Source of the DNA: JAJCYL01 sp963664285
Lineage (GTDB): Bacteria > Bacteroidota > Bacteroidia > Cytophagales > Cyclobacteriaceae
NCBI GenBank assembly: GCA_963664285.2
Contig: CAXXNX010000056.1
Coordinates: 28,491 to 92,490 of the forward strand
Length of the DNA stretch: 64,000 nucleotides
Direction: 5' to 3'
The notes beneath the pieces are model-generated. The model did not search any database. It had not been told where the DNA came from and worked only from the letters and a program-made list of their open reading frames with translations. Position numbers and translations under genes: made by a program. Positions 8,846 to 20,591 of the stretch are shown here, piece by piece; within the stretch, counting starts at the first letter, position 1; each line of letters starts with the position of its first letter.

Positions 8846-10090
8846 ATGCGAAAGCCCATCGATGTTTCATTAATAGATATTTATAGGAGCAAATCCGCTT
8901 TAAGATGGATAGTGCTTGGAGTGTCTGTCATTATCGGAGGAGGGTCAATTTTGTACACTAATTCACTGGTCAATAAATTGAAAGATCGGGAACAGCGACT
9001 AATTGATCTTTACGCAAAGAGCCTGGAATATGCGGGCTCTGAAAGCAATACAGCCAACATCTCTTTTATCGTTCAGGAAATTATAATACCTAATAATTCC
9101 ATTCCCGTTATCGTCACTGACGAATTTGATGAGCCCATTGACTCAAAAAACCTGACGTCGGTGGAAGAAGCCCGGAATCCACGAGAAAAGAATCGCATAC
9201 TCAAAGAGGAGATTCTGGTAATGAAAAAAATCTACGAGCCGATCCCTATTATTTTTCGGGATGAACAAGACCAGATTGTGGGTTTCAATTTAGTTTATTA
9301 TAAAAATTCAGAGCTACTAGCTCAACTTCAATATTATCCATATATACAACTTACTGTAATTGCAATCTTTGGCCTGATTGCTTACATCGCATTTAATTAC
9401 TCCAAAACAGCCGAACAGAATAGGGTTTGGGTAGGACTTGCTAAAGAAACCGCACATCAGTTGGGTACGCCTTTATCTTCTCTGATGGCGTGGGTAGAAT
9501 ATTTTAAAACTGATGAGAAACTGAAGGATGAAGAAATTGTTAAGGAACTGGATAAAGACATCAAACGACTGGAAATGATCACCTCTCGTTTCTCCAATAT
9601 TGGTTCTGTCCCTCAATTAAAAAATGAAAATATTTACGATGCAGTTAGTGAAACGATGACTTACCTTCAAGGGCGCATCTCTTCGAAAGTAAAAATCGAT
9701 ATTACCTCTTTTCCTAATACCCAGGTCGTGGCCGGAATTAATAAACCTCTTTTTGATTGGGTGATAGAAAACATCTGCAAGAATGCTGTTGACGCAATGG
9801 CGGGTTCCGGGAAAATCAATATAAAAATCCTTAAGGGGAATGAAGGTAAGGTATACATCGACGTCAGTGATACAGGAAAGGGCATCAGTAAGTCAAAAAT
9901 CGCAAATGTCTTCCAACCGGGCTATACAACCAAGAAAAGAGGATGGGGTCTGGGTCTTACCCTCGTAAAACGGATAATAGAAATCTATCACCAGGGTAAG
10001 ATCTTTGTGAAGTCGTCTGAAATTGATAAAGGGACTACCTTTAGAATCGTTCTAAAACATCGTAAAGCAGAGGAATTATCAGCTGCCTGA
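8846..10090 (+). CDS. membrane sensor histidine kinase (orphan)
   Basis: A 414-residue kinase: transmembrane helix at about 20-41, an extracytoplasmic sensor region of about 120 residues, a second helix at about 164-184, then the dimerisation/phosphoacceptor motif AKETAHQLGTPLSSL (His near 203) and a HATPase domain with ENICKNAVDAM (N box), VSDTGKGIS (G1) and GWGLGLTLVKRI (G2). No response regulator lies beside it, so its partner is elsewhere. It is 84 bases upstream of atpD and could be co-transcribed with it. The signal is unknown. Confidence 0.88.
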   Translation: MRKPIDVSLIDIYRSKSALRWIVLGVSVIIGGGSILYTNSLVNKLKDREQRLIDLYAKSLEYAGSESNTANISFIVQEIIIPNNSIPVIVTDEFDEPIDSKNLTSVEEARNPREKNRILKEEILVMKKIYEPIPIIFRDEQDQIVGFNLVYYKNSELLAQLQYYPYIQLTVIAIFGLIAYIAFNYSKTAEQNRVWVGLAKETAHQLGTPLSSLMAWVEYFKTDEKLKDEEIVKELDKDIKRLEMITSRFSNIGSVPQLKNENIYDAVSETMTYLQGRISSKVKIDITSFPNTQVVAGINKPLFDWVIENICKNAVDAMAGSGKINIKILKGNEGKVYIDVSDTGKGISKSKIANVFQPGYTTKKRGWGLGLTLVKRIIEIYHQGKIFVKSSEIDKGTTFRIVLKHRKAEELSAA

Positions 10091-10174
10091 TACCTTTGTA
10101 TTCAGTCATATATAAACTATTTTCGCACTGAAATTTAAGACTCAATCTTAAGTACTCATCTTTCGACATAAGAA

Positions 10175-11683
10175 ATGGCAAATCAAGGAAAAATCACCCA
10201 GGTAATTGGTAATGTAGTTGACGTTGCTTTCGATGCAGAAAGTGCCATATTGCCTAATATCCTGGACGCCTTAACTGTCACAAAAGAAAATGGCCAGTTA
10301 GTCGTCCTCGAGTGTCAACAGCATCTTGGGGAAGATCGCGTTCGAACTGTTGCCATGGACGCAACTGACGGCATGACCCGCGGAATGGTTGTAACTGACA
10401 CTGGAACCCCTATCAAAATGCCAACCGGAGATAAAATCAAAGGTCGACTTTTTAATGTAGTTGGAGAAGCCATTGATGGTATGGAGCAACCTAAGAGTAC
10501 CGGTAGTCTTCCCATCCATAGATCGGCGCCAAAATACGAAGAACTATCGACCTCCACTGAGGTCTTGTTTACTGGCATCAAGGTAATTGATTTACTCGAA
10601 CCATATTCGAAAGGTGGTAAGATTGGTTTGTTCGGAGGGGCCGGTGTAGGAAAGACCGTGATTATTATGGAATTGATCAATAACATTGCTAAAGCATATG
10701 CAGGTCTATCTGTTTTCGCAGGTGTAGGTGAAAGAACCAGGGAAGGTAATGACCTGCTTCGTGAAATGATTGAATCCGGGGTTATTAAATATGGCGATAA
10801 GTTCCTTAAGAAAATGGAAGAAGGGGACTGGGATTTAAGTAGTGTTGATAAAGAGGAATTAGACAAGTCTCAGGCGACCATGGTGTTCGGTCAGATGAAT
10901 GAACCACCCGGAGCAAGGGCAAGGGTAGCGTTATCTGGATTGACCGTAGCTGAGTATTTCAGGGATGGTGATGGAAAAGGGCAAGGTAAAGATATTCTTT
11001 TCTTCATTGACAATATCTTTAGGTTTACCCAGGCAGGCTCAGAAGTGTCTGCCTTGTTAGGCAGGATGCCATCAGCAGTTGGGTATCAGCCAACTCTTGC
11101 CTCAGAGATGGGTGCCCTGCAGGAAAGAATTACTTCTACAAAAAGAGGATCTATTACATCAGTTCAGGCAGTTTATGTACCTGCTGACGACTTGACTGAC
11201 CCCGCACCAGCCACCACATTTGCCCACCTGGATGCTACCACAGTACTTTCGAGGAAGATTGCTGAGCTGGGAATTTATCCTGCGGTTGATCCACTGGACT
11301 CTACTTCAAGAATTCTAAGTCCGGAGGTATTAGGTGACGAGCATTACAATTGCGCTCAGCGTGTAAAAGAAATTCTACAACGTTATAAAGAACTTCAGGA
11401 CATCATTGCCATTCTTGGTATGGATGAATTGTCTGATGAAGATAAGGAGGCAGTCCTCAGAGCAAGAAGGGTACAACGATTCCTTAGCCAGCCATTCTTT
11501 GTTGCCTCCCAGTTTACAGGCTTGGATGGTGTAATGGTTGACATCAAGGACACCATTAAGGGATTCAATATGATCATGGATGGTGAATTGGATCATCTTC
11601 CTGAAATGGCATTTAACCTAGTGGGTAGTATTGAAGATGCAATAGCCAAAGGTGAAAAAATTGTGGCAGAAGCAACGGCTTAA
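10175..11683 (+). CDS. atpD: F1F0 ATP synthase subunit beta
   Basis: Catalytic subunit of F1-ATPase: GGAGVGKTV P-loop near residue 155, GERTREGNDL, GQMNEPPGARARVALSGLT, FFIDNIFRFTQAGSEVSALLGRMPSAVGYQPTL (excerpted motif region) and the C-terminal ILGMDELSDEDK. The length of 502 is normal for Bacteroidota. It is followed after ten bases by atpC; the other atp genes are not in the window, as is usual for a split Bacteroidota atp arrangement. Confidence 0.97.
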   Translation: MANQGKITQVIGNVVDVAFDAESAILPNILDALTVTKENGQLVVLECQQHLGEDRVRTVAMDATDGMTRGMVVTDTGTPIKMPTGDKIKGRLFNVVGEAIDGMEQPKSTGSLPIHRSAPKYEELSTSTEVLFTGIKVIDLLEPYSKGGKIGLFGGAGVGKTVIIMELINNIAKAYAGLSVFAGVGERTREGNDLLREMIESGVIKYGDKFLKKMEEGDWDLSSVDKEELDKSQATMVFGQMNEPPGARARVALSGLTVAEYFRDGDGKGQGKDILFFIDNIFRFTQAGSEVSALLGRMPSAVGYQPTLASEMGALQERITSTKRGSITSVQAVYVPADDLTDPAPATTFAHLDATTVLSRKIAELGIYPAVDPLDSTSRILSPEVLGDEHYNCAQRVKEILQRYKELQDIIAILGMDELSDEDKEAVLRARRVQRFLSQPFFVASQFTGLDGVMVDIKDTIKGFNMIMDGELDHLPEMAFNLVGSIEDAIAKGEKIVAEATA

Positions 11684-11693
11684 AGTGAATTAA

Positions 11694-11960
11694 ATGTACT
11701 TAGAGATAATTACACCGGACAAAACGTATTTTCAGGGCGAAGTCGACCAGGCAACGTTTCCGGGAAGTGGTGGCTCTTTCCAGGTATTAAACAACCATGC
11801 TGCACTGATATCTACATTGGGTAAAGGTGAACTTAGTTTCACGAAAATTCGAGAAAAAGACGGCAGTAAGCGCGAAGAGAATATTGTTGTTGTTGATGGT
11901 GGTGTTGTTGAAGTGCTTAATAACAGAATTATAGTACTGGCAGAGTCTATTGAGGAATAA
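11694..11960 (+). CDS. atpC: F1F0 ATP synthase subunit epsilon (short form)
   Basis: The 88 residues cover only the N-terminal beta-sandwich (LEIITPDKTYFQGEVDQATFPG, LNNHAALISTLGKGEL, VVVDGGVVEVLNNRIIVLAE). The C-terminal helical hairpin that regulates ATPase activity in other bacteria is absent, as is normal in this phylum. It is coupled to atpD. Confidence 0.93.
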   Translation: MYLEIITPDKTYFQGEVDQATFPGSGGSFQVLNNHAALISTLGKGELSFTKIREKDGSKREENIVVVDGGVVEVLNNRIIVLAESIEE

Positions 11961-12097
11961 ACAGTAATTGAAAAATATAGCTCAGCTAGCAAATTCTTTG
12001 TCTCTACTGAATAATGCAGCGATTGGTGAGACACTTGAACCTTTTTCTTTTTTAAATTCTTCTAAAGGTTTAAAGGCCAAAGGCTATGTACTGGCAC

Positions 12098-12124
12098 AAA
12101 AAAAGCCTCCTTTGGGAGGCTTTA
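12098..12124 (-). terminator. terminator of the rrn operon (shared with atpC side)
   Basis: AAAGCCTCC TTT GGGAGGCTTT forms a stem of nine to ten pairs. On the minus strand it is followed by seven T, so it should end the rrn transcript just after 5S. On the plus strand the T tract is poor, but the same hairpin may weakly end the atpDC transcript. Confidence 0.8.
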
Positions 12125-12136
12125 GATAAATAAAAA

Positions 12137-12250
<114 letters not shown>

Positions 12251-12417
12251 CCTTATTGTAAGATTGTTAGATTATTAGAACCAAGATCTTTAGACAAAAA
12301 AAGTCTAAGATCTAATGATCCAAAAATCTATCATCTTGACAATTGACATGCATGCGTGAGAAAGTAGTCAACAGACACCTTAGAATCTTGATGGTAAAGA
12401 AGTTTACGGGTAATTAA

Positions 12418-14061
12418 CCCGCATTATTCATAGGCCACCAATTTTGGGATTAATAATGGGTTGCTAACTATTTTTGATTGGAGTGTATGTATTAATTTGA
12501 AGATCAACCAGGTTTCTGGATTTCAAAGGACATTAGAGCGTTTTTTTGTTAGAATTTTTCAATTTTCAGTCAAAGCTCTATTGTGTTCTTATGGATTTTT
12601 TTGATTAAACTAAACTGAACATTTTTTTGATTAAACCAAACTGTTTAACTGATCGGTCAGTTCACCGTAAGCATGAATCGCCCAGCAGGTATTGATATCT
12701 AAAGGCTCTTGAGAATTGTATTGTCAATGATCTTTTCCTTTCTTTCAGGCACGCCCCCAACCTTCATCAGGTAAAGCCGGATATTGTCCACTTGCCATCG
12801 TTTAGCAAAGTGGTGTTTTGTTTTGGCAATTAATAATTTAATCTGCCGGAACATTTCATAACAGAGGGTAGCGATGATTAAACGCATGAAATTGGCCCAG
12901 TAGCGATGACAGGAAAGCCGGTCGGAATAAGTCATGTTTTTGAGTTCCTTTATTCGATTTTCACTGGCATCACCTCGCTTGACATAAAAATCAAAGTAAA
13001 TCTGTTGAGCGGTCATCGCTTCAAAGTTGCTCACAAAGTAACGGACATTCATTCCTTTTCCGGTAGACTCCACTTTGGCGTACAGCTTTTCAGAACGATC
13101 CCAGCTTTTGGCCTGGTAAGTAAACGGGCCAACAAACTCTTGATGTTTGATGATTTTTGAAGCATATTCCTTTTTTACTTCAATGATAGTCTGTTTGGTA
13201 AAAGTCTTTAAAACTTCATTACTACTAATACCTAAACAAAATTGAAGGTCAAACTGCTTAGCTATCCGATAAAAAGATGCTCCTGAAAAGCCACTATCCG
13301 CTCGAATAAGGATCTTTACTGAGGGCAGTTTTTTTCTGATTTTAATGACAATCCTTTTCAATAAGGCCACAAACCATTTGTTGGAGTGACAATTGCCCGG
13401 ACGTAGTACTGGTAAAATGACCTGACCGGTGTTCCCGTCCTTAAAGAACAACTCATGGTACATAGTCTGTCCATAATAGCCATTATACAAACTGAGTTGT
13501 TGGGATCCATGAGTAGGGTCATCGGTACCATCTACATCAATGATGATTTGACCAGTCTTCTCTTTTAACTCCTCTACATAACGGTCTACAAACCATTGAC
13601 TCATCTGGTAGATCAGACTCCGATCGGCCTTGTTTTCAAATCGACTTAAAGTAGGCTGGGAACATAATCCGCTATCTAGTACTTTACGGATCACCGGATC
13701 CTCTCGGAGTTTTTGTTCGTCATTGCAATCCTGATAGCCCTGCATCATTAAAAACACCCGTTGGCGAAGCATTTCTTCATAAGTGTATTCGATAAAAAAG
13801 GGGTTTCGATAGTCAGGAATCAGTGCGGCGAAGCTTTTTAATAGACCAGTCTTTCTCTCTACTTTTTCACTTAACAATATCGCTCCGTCTGAGCTAATCG
13901 CTGATGCTGAAAAATCAAATTTAAAAGCTTGTTTTCCTCGATAAAATACGGTATCTTTTTCCTTATATTCAGGCATAAATTAATTGCTTATTTTGTTGTC
14001 TAACTATCTCAATATAAGCAATTTATGCCTGTTTTTTATTGTCTACTATGAATTTTTCGGG
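12418..14061 (-). mobile_element. IS1380-family element, copy 1, in the 23S-5S spacer
   Basis: A 1644-bp element beginning CCCGCATTATTCATAGG and ending (as reverse complement) CCCGAAAAATTCATAGT, with imperfect terminal repeats CCCGnAnnATTCATAG. The target duplication is TTAA (12414-12417 and 14062-14065). It is slightly longer than the other copies (1621 bp) because a segment near ATTAAACTAAACTGAAC has been duplicated. It separates 5S from the 23S gene. Confidence 0.88.
12699..13976 (-). CDS. IS1380 transposase, copy 1, altered C-terminus
   Basis: DDE transposase of the IS1380 family: IIDVDGTDDPTHG (first Asp), ILIRADSGFSG (second Asp) and FYVKRGDASENRIKELK (Glu region). Relative to the copies at 38577 and 56999 it has one extra C in a CCCCC run (12754-12758). 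This replaces the last 35 or so residues by GVPERKEKIIDNTILKSL. Family members usually end in a KxGA...Y-Q-x-L-type tail like that of the other copies, so this copy is probably the mutated one. Catalytic residues are unaffected. Confidence 0.85.
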   Translation of the reverse strand: MPEYKEKDTVFYRGKQAFKFDFSASAISSDGAILLSEKVERKTGLLKSFAALIPDYRNPFFIEYTYEEMLRQRVFLMMQGYQDCNDEQKLREDPVIRKVLDSGLCSQPTLSRFENKADRSLIYQMSQWFVDRYVEELKEKTGQIIIDVDGTDDPTHGSQQLSLYNGYYGQTMYHELFFKDGNTGQVILPVLRPGNCHSNKWFVALLKRIVIKIRKKLPSVKILIRADSGFSGASFYRIAKQFDLQFCLGISSNEVLKTFTKQTIIEVKKEYASKIIKHQEFVGPFTYQAKSWDRSEKLYAKVESTGKGMNVRYFVSNFEAMTAQQIYFDFYVKRGDASENRIKELKNMTYSDRLSCHRYWANFMRLIIATLCYEMFRQIKLLIAKTKHHFAKRWQVDNIRLYLMKVGGVPERKEKIIDNTILKSL

Positions 14062-14196
14062 TTAAATCAACTTCACAAACTTGGATTGCTGCAACCCTAT
14101 TCGTGCTCAATCTATCTAGGGCTGCTAATTTGATGGGTACTACTTTTTGAGGAAGCCCTAATTAGTACTGCTCAGCTTTGACATTACTGCCTTTAC

Positions 14197-14256
14197 ACTT
14201 GCAGCCTATCCACTTGCAGCCTATCCACTTGCAGCCTATCCACTTGCAGCCTATCC
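14197..14256. repeat. 15-bp x4 tandem repeat inside 23S, near the 3' end
   Basis: ACTTGCAGCCTATCC occurs four times in perfect tandem. A normal 23S has the equivalent sequence once here (GTGGATAGGCTGCAAGTGTAAAG on the RNA strand), so 45 bases are extra. The position corresponds roughly to helix 98, a region known to tolerate length change. Confidence 0.85.
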
Positions 14257-14456
14257 ACGTCGTAATCTTCAACGCCCCTTATAAAGAAGCCTCATCTTGA
14301 GGTGGGTTTCGCGCTTAGATACTTTCAGCGCTTATCCCTGCCCAACGTAGCTACTCAGCGGTGCAGTTGGTACCACAACTGATACACCAGAGGTTGGTCC
14401 AATCCGGTCCTCTCGTACTAAGATCAGATCCTCTCAAGCTTCTTACGCCCACAACA

Positions 14457-14504
<48 letters not shown>

Positions 14505-14505
14505 A

Positions 14506-14595
<90 letters not shown>

Positions 14596-14611
14596 ATGAG
14601 CTCTTGGGGGA

Positions 14612-14645
<34 letters not shown>

Positions 14646-15081
14646 TTTGAGCGATGGCCCTTCCATACGGAACCACCGGATCACTATATCCTAGTTTCCT
14701 ACCTGGTCGACTTGTTTGTCTCACAGTCAAGCACCCTTATGCTATTGCACTCCACGCATGATTACCAACCATGCTGAGGGTACCTTTGAAAGCCTCCGTT
14801 ACGCTTTTGGAGGCGACCACCCCAGTCAAACTACCCACCACACACTGTCCCCCATCTCTGGGGTTAGATATCAAATAAATAAAGGGTGGTATTTCACCAA
14901 CGACTCCACAACGCCTGGCGACGCCGCTTCATAGTCTCCCACCTATCCTACACATCATTTAACCAATACCAATGTGAAGTTGTAGTAAAGGTTCACGGGG
15001 TCTTTCCGTCCCGTTGCGGGTATCCGGCATCTTCACCGGAACTACAATTTCACCGAGCTTGTGGCTGAGACAGCGCTCAGA

Positions 15082-15152
<71 letters not shown>

Positions 15153-15707
15153 TGGCCGCCGTTTACTGGGGCTTCAGTTCAGCGCTTCTCAATCCGAAGA
15201 CCAATAACGCCCCCCCTTAACCTTCCAGCACCGGGCAGGTGTCAGGCTGTATACCTCCTGTTACCAGTTCGCACAGCCATGTGTTTTTGCTAAACAGTCG
15301 CCTGAGCCATTTCTCTGCGCCCCGACTTGCGTCGGGGACCCCTTCTCCCGAAGTTACAGGGTCAGTTTGCCTAGTTCCTTAGCCACAATTCACTCGAGCA
15401 CCTTAGGATTCTCTCCTTGACTACCTGTGTCGGTTTACGGTACGGGTACCACAACCATAGGTTTAGAGGTTTTTCTTGGAAGTCTGTTTAGGGTCACTAT
15501 CCACGCGTCCGTAGACTTGTGGTACTATCAGGTTCAGCAGAGTCAGCGGATTTTCCTACTGTCCCTATACCTACACCCTTCAACGTACTATTCCGTCAGT
15601 ACGCGGACCTTTCACTCCTCCGTCACCCCGTCACTGATTGCGGTAGTATCGGAATATTAACCGATTCCCCATCGACTACCCCTCTCGGGTTTGCCTTAGG
15701 TCCCGAC

Positions 15708-16782
15708 AGCTAAGTTCTAATTATAACAGCATTTTGTTTAAATAGCTCATACAGATGATAGGCTTGATCCGTTAATAGCATAGTCAGAAACCATTGTTTC
15801 AAAGTTGTTTTACTCTCTCTTATTCGGTCAGCATAAGCATACCAATTCAGGTAGTTTTGCAAATATTTGGAACTGACACCATTGAATGGGCGTAAGAATG
15901 TCCTAAGTTGAGTGTGAACATTGTTTACTTTTTGCAGATGGATTGTTTTATCATCTCTATCCACATGATCTTTGGCCAATAGCGCTTTGTGCTTTATGGA
16001 GGGGTTGTCTTTGGCAAAAGCCTTATAAGAAGAGTGCTTATCTGTAATCAAGGTTGCACCGTAGGCCAACTTCCCATCCAATGCCTTTGAAATTTCTTCT
16101 TTGCTCAGCCGTTTTGATGCAACAGCTTTAAGGTACTTCTCCCCCTTGCGTTCAACCGCTGTTACTACCTGGACAACTGTGACCTCTTCCTTTCCCATAT
16201 TCCGTATGAAATCGTTTCCCCCCTTTCTTGCTGCCCTATCTAAATTTCGACTGCCCTTGTTGTTAAGTGCCAGTTCCAATTCATCACATTCTACTTCCGA
16301 GGATAACTGTTCGGGAACAAACTCATTTAGTGAACTCAATATCTTATGCCGCCAGTCGAAGCTTGTCTGGATGCTTATTCCGATTTGTTTTGCTATCTTT
16401 TTTATCGGCATACCCTGCTCCATGCAGCGCAGATAAGATTGCCATTTTGATTTAAGCTTGATGTCATACAAAGGTGTCCCTGTTGTTTCACTGTACCATC
16501 TTTTACATTCATTGCACTGATACATCTGCACACCTTTTTGTCTGCCCCTCTTATATACCTTCTCGCTTGTGCAATTTGGACAGGGTTTCTTCTTTCTTTT
16601 CTCTGCTATTTGTTGTTGAGCGGCAATCAATACTTTGCCTTGTAATTCCTGCTCCTGGAGCAACTCATCCAACAATTCGGTTTGGGAACTTATCGGCAAT
16701 TGTGCAAATAAATTTTTGATCTCTTGACTTGATATCATATAGCGAAGATAATAATAATTGCTGTGTTATTTAGAACTTAGCC
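15708..16782 (-). mobile_element. IS1595-family element inside 23S rRNA gene
   Basis: A 1075-bp element with terminal repeats (A/G)GCTAAGTTCTAA and the 8-bp target duplication GTCCCGAC at 15700-15707 and 16783-16790. An 8-bp duplication is the norm for IS1595. Removing the element and one duplication restores the conserved 23S sequence CTTAGGTCCCGACTAACCCC. Confidence 0.93.
15710..16738 (-). CDS. IS1595-family transposase (ISXO2-like)
   Basis: The 342-residue product has an N-terminal zinc ribbon (CPNCTSEKVYKRG...YQCNECKRWYSETTGTPL excerpt) followed by a helix-turn-helix (GMPIKKIAKQIGISIQTSFDWRHKIL) and the ISXO2-like DDE core: VECDELELALNNKG, LITDKHSSYKAF, and VHTQLRTFLRPFNGVSSKYLQNYLNWYAY (the NxxH...N region). 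It fills the element and appears intact. Its stop is at the very end of the IS. Confidence 0.92.
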   Translation of the reverse strand: MISSQEIKNLFAQLPISSQTELLDELLQEQELQGKVLIAAQQQIAEKRKKKPCPNCTSEKVYKRGRQKGVQMYQCNECKRWYSETTGTPLYDIKLKSKWQSYLRCMEQGMPIKKIAKQIGISIQTSFDWRHKILSSLNEFVPEQLSSEVECDELELALNNKGSRNLDRAARKGGNDFIRNMGKEEVTVVQVVTAVERKGEKYLKAVASKRLSKEEISKALDGKLAYGATLITDKHSSYKAFAKDNPSIKHKALLAKDHVDRDDKTIHLQKVNNVHTQLRTFLRPFNGVSSKYLQNYLNWYAYADRIRESKTTLKQWFLTMLLTDQAYHLYELFKQNAVIIRT

Positions 16783-18155
16783 GTCCCGACTAACCCCCGG
16801 TTGATTAGCATAGCCGGGGAATCCTTAGTCTATCGGTGAGCTGATTTCTCGTCAGCTTTATCGTTACTTATGCCTACATTTTCTTTTCCAATCGCTCCAA
16901 TAAACCTTACAGTCTACCTTCACCGCAATTGGAATGCTCCCCTACCCAGTAGTAAACTACTGCCTAAGCTTCGGTGATATGCTTGATGCCCGATTATTAT
17001 CGATGCTCTGTCGCTCGACCAGTGAGCTGTTACGCACTCTTTAAATGAATGGCTGCTTCCAAGCCAACATCCTGGCTGTCTCAGCAACTGAACCGCCTTA
17101 GTTCAACTTAGCATATACTTTGGGACCTTAGCTGTAGGTCTGGGTTCTTTCCCTCTCGGATTTGGACCTTAGCACCCAAACCCTCACTGCAGGGCTAATC
17201 TTATAGCATTCGGAGTTCGTCTGGAGTTGGTAGGATGTGACTCCCCCTAGTCCAATCGGTAGCTCTACCTCTATAAGAAAACACCCCACGCTGCTCCTAA
17301 AAGCATTTCGGGGAGTACGAGCTATTTCCTGGTTTGATTGGCCTTTCACCCCTACCCACACCTCATCCAAAGACTTTTCAACGTCTACTGGTTCGGGCCT
17401 CCAGTGCGTGTTATCGCACCTTCACCCTGGACATGGGTAGATCACCAGGTTTCGCGTCTACCTCCACTGACTATTCGCCCTATTCAGACTCGCTTTCGCT
17501 CCGGCTGCAGGCCTGAAGCCCTTAACCTTGCCAGAGAAGAGTAACTCGTAGGCTCATTATGCAAAAGGCACGCCGTCATAACGCACTAAGCGTCACTCCG
17601 ACCGCTTGTAAGCGTATGGTTTCAGGTTCTGTTTCACCCCGTTATTCACGGTACTTTTCACCTTTCCCTCACGGTACTGGTTCACTATCGGTCTCTCAGT
17701 AGTATTTAGCCTTGCCGGATGGTGCCGGCTGGTTCAGACAGAGTTTCACCTGCTCCGCCCTACTCAGGATACTCCTACCTCCACAATCCTTACCTGTACG
17801 GGATTCTCACCCTCTATGATTGACCTTCCCAGATCATTCCAGTTTAGATTATTTCAGATGTCGAAGTCCTACAACCCCACACTAGCCGTAACTGGTGTGG
17901 TTTGGGCTCTTCCGCGTTCGCTCGCCACTACTTACGGAATCACTATTGTTTTCTCTTCCTCCGGGTACTTAGATGTTTCAGTTCCCCGGGTTCGCCTTCC
18001 CGATTACTCGGAAATAGTATCTCTTCAAGATACTGGGTTGTCCCATTCGGATATCTGCGGATTACAGTTTACTTGCAACTCCCCGCAGCTTATCACGTCC
18101 TTCTTCGCCTCCGAGAGCCTAGGCATCCCCCATACGCCCTTATTTACTTCCTTAC

Positions 18156-18462
18156 ATTAATCCTAATGTGCCTGTTAATTAATTTCTACTCTCTCACAAC
18201 ATGTCAATGAACTCTTCGGTGTGGGTTTGTGTGTGAGTGTGGGTGTGAACGGCTCTTCACATTCCTCATACTCTCACTCCACACTTTCGCTAATTGGGTG
18301 TCTAGTTTAGGTGTCAGTGTCGGTGTGATTACACTCACTGCTCTTCTACCTCTAAATTCCCCTTTCAGTAAATATTTTTAGCAAACCTCTTGTTCGCTAT
18401 ATCTTTCCTTTTGTTTGAACTCTACTCCTGCTCTTCACACTCACACCCAAACCCAACCCCAG
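18156..18462. other. 23S-tRNA spacer, GT/AC-rich low complexity
   Basis: No gene. The spacer contains long runs of TGTG/GGTGT words. The flanks of the neighbouring tRNA-Ala are complementary: CACACTCACACCCAAACCCAA on the 23S side pairs with TTGGGTGTGGGTGTCTGTGTG on the other side. They probably form processing stems in the pre-rRNA. Confidence 0.6.
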
Positions 18463-18536
18463 TGGAGGATATCGGAGTCGAACCGATGACCCCCTGCGTG
18501 CAAGGCAGGTGCTCTGGCCAGCTGAGCTAATCCCCC
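18463..18536 (-). tRNA. tRNA-Ala (TGC)
   Basis: Cloverleaf in the rrn spacer: acceptor GGGGGAT/ATCCTCC with one G-U pair, anticodon loop TTGCACG giving TGC, T loop TTCGACT, discriminator A, no encoded CCA. Length is 74 nt. Confidence 0.95.
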
Positions 18537-18701
18537 ATTGGGTGTGGGTGTCTGTGTGCGTGTGGGTGTGCTTTTTTAACCCACCTTCTTCATTGATCTT
18601 ATCTCTTTCTACTTCACACTCAATTCACACCCAAACTCAATCCCGGTCATCACTCACTCTTCACTCTCAAACTCTAACCCAGTCGCACTCAAACTCAATT
18701 G

Positions 18702-18775
18702 TGCGCTTGCCAAGACTTGAACTTGGGACCTCTACATTATCAGTGTAGCGCTCTAACCACCTGAGCTACAAGCGC
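18702..18775 (-). tRNA. tRNA-Ile (GAT)
   Basis: Cloverleaf in the rrn spacer: acceptor GCGCTTG/CAAGCGC, anticodon stem CTACA/TGTAG with loop CTGATAA giving GAT, T arm CCAAG-TTCAAGT-CTTGG, discriminator A. The order 16S-Ile-Ala-23S is the standard one. Confidence 0.95.
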
Positions 18776-18843
18776 TCTTTCAGTATCTCAATTCCAATCA
18801 TTAAAATCATGAACAGTAAACCATTAAAGACCGAACTTCTCCA

Positions 18844-20370
<1,527 letters not shown>

Positions 20371-20591
20371 AATATAATCTTTAACGTCCTTGCCCTAATC
20401 CTAAAATCAGAGTGAGACTTCTATGTGTCTGATGCCCGGCCTTTAACTTGATAAGAAATTAAACTATCCTTTTCAAGCGGTTTACTGTCCAATCATTCAA
20501 TGAACTCTTTCATCCCTTATCGCCGCCATCCTCTCGATAGCAACTGGAATTTAGTCAGGTAGATACTATCCATACCCCCAAAAATCGACCG

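Noticed and set aside
11970..12130. TTG-started frame of about 50 codons after atpC
   Set aside because: It runs through the terminator hairpin and has no ATG and no ribosome-binding site.
14197..14256. CRISPR-like array
   Set aside because: The units are contiguous without spacers and lie within the 23S gene.
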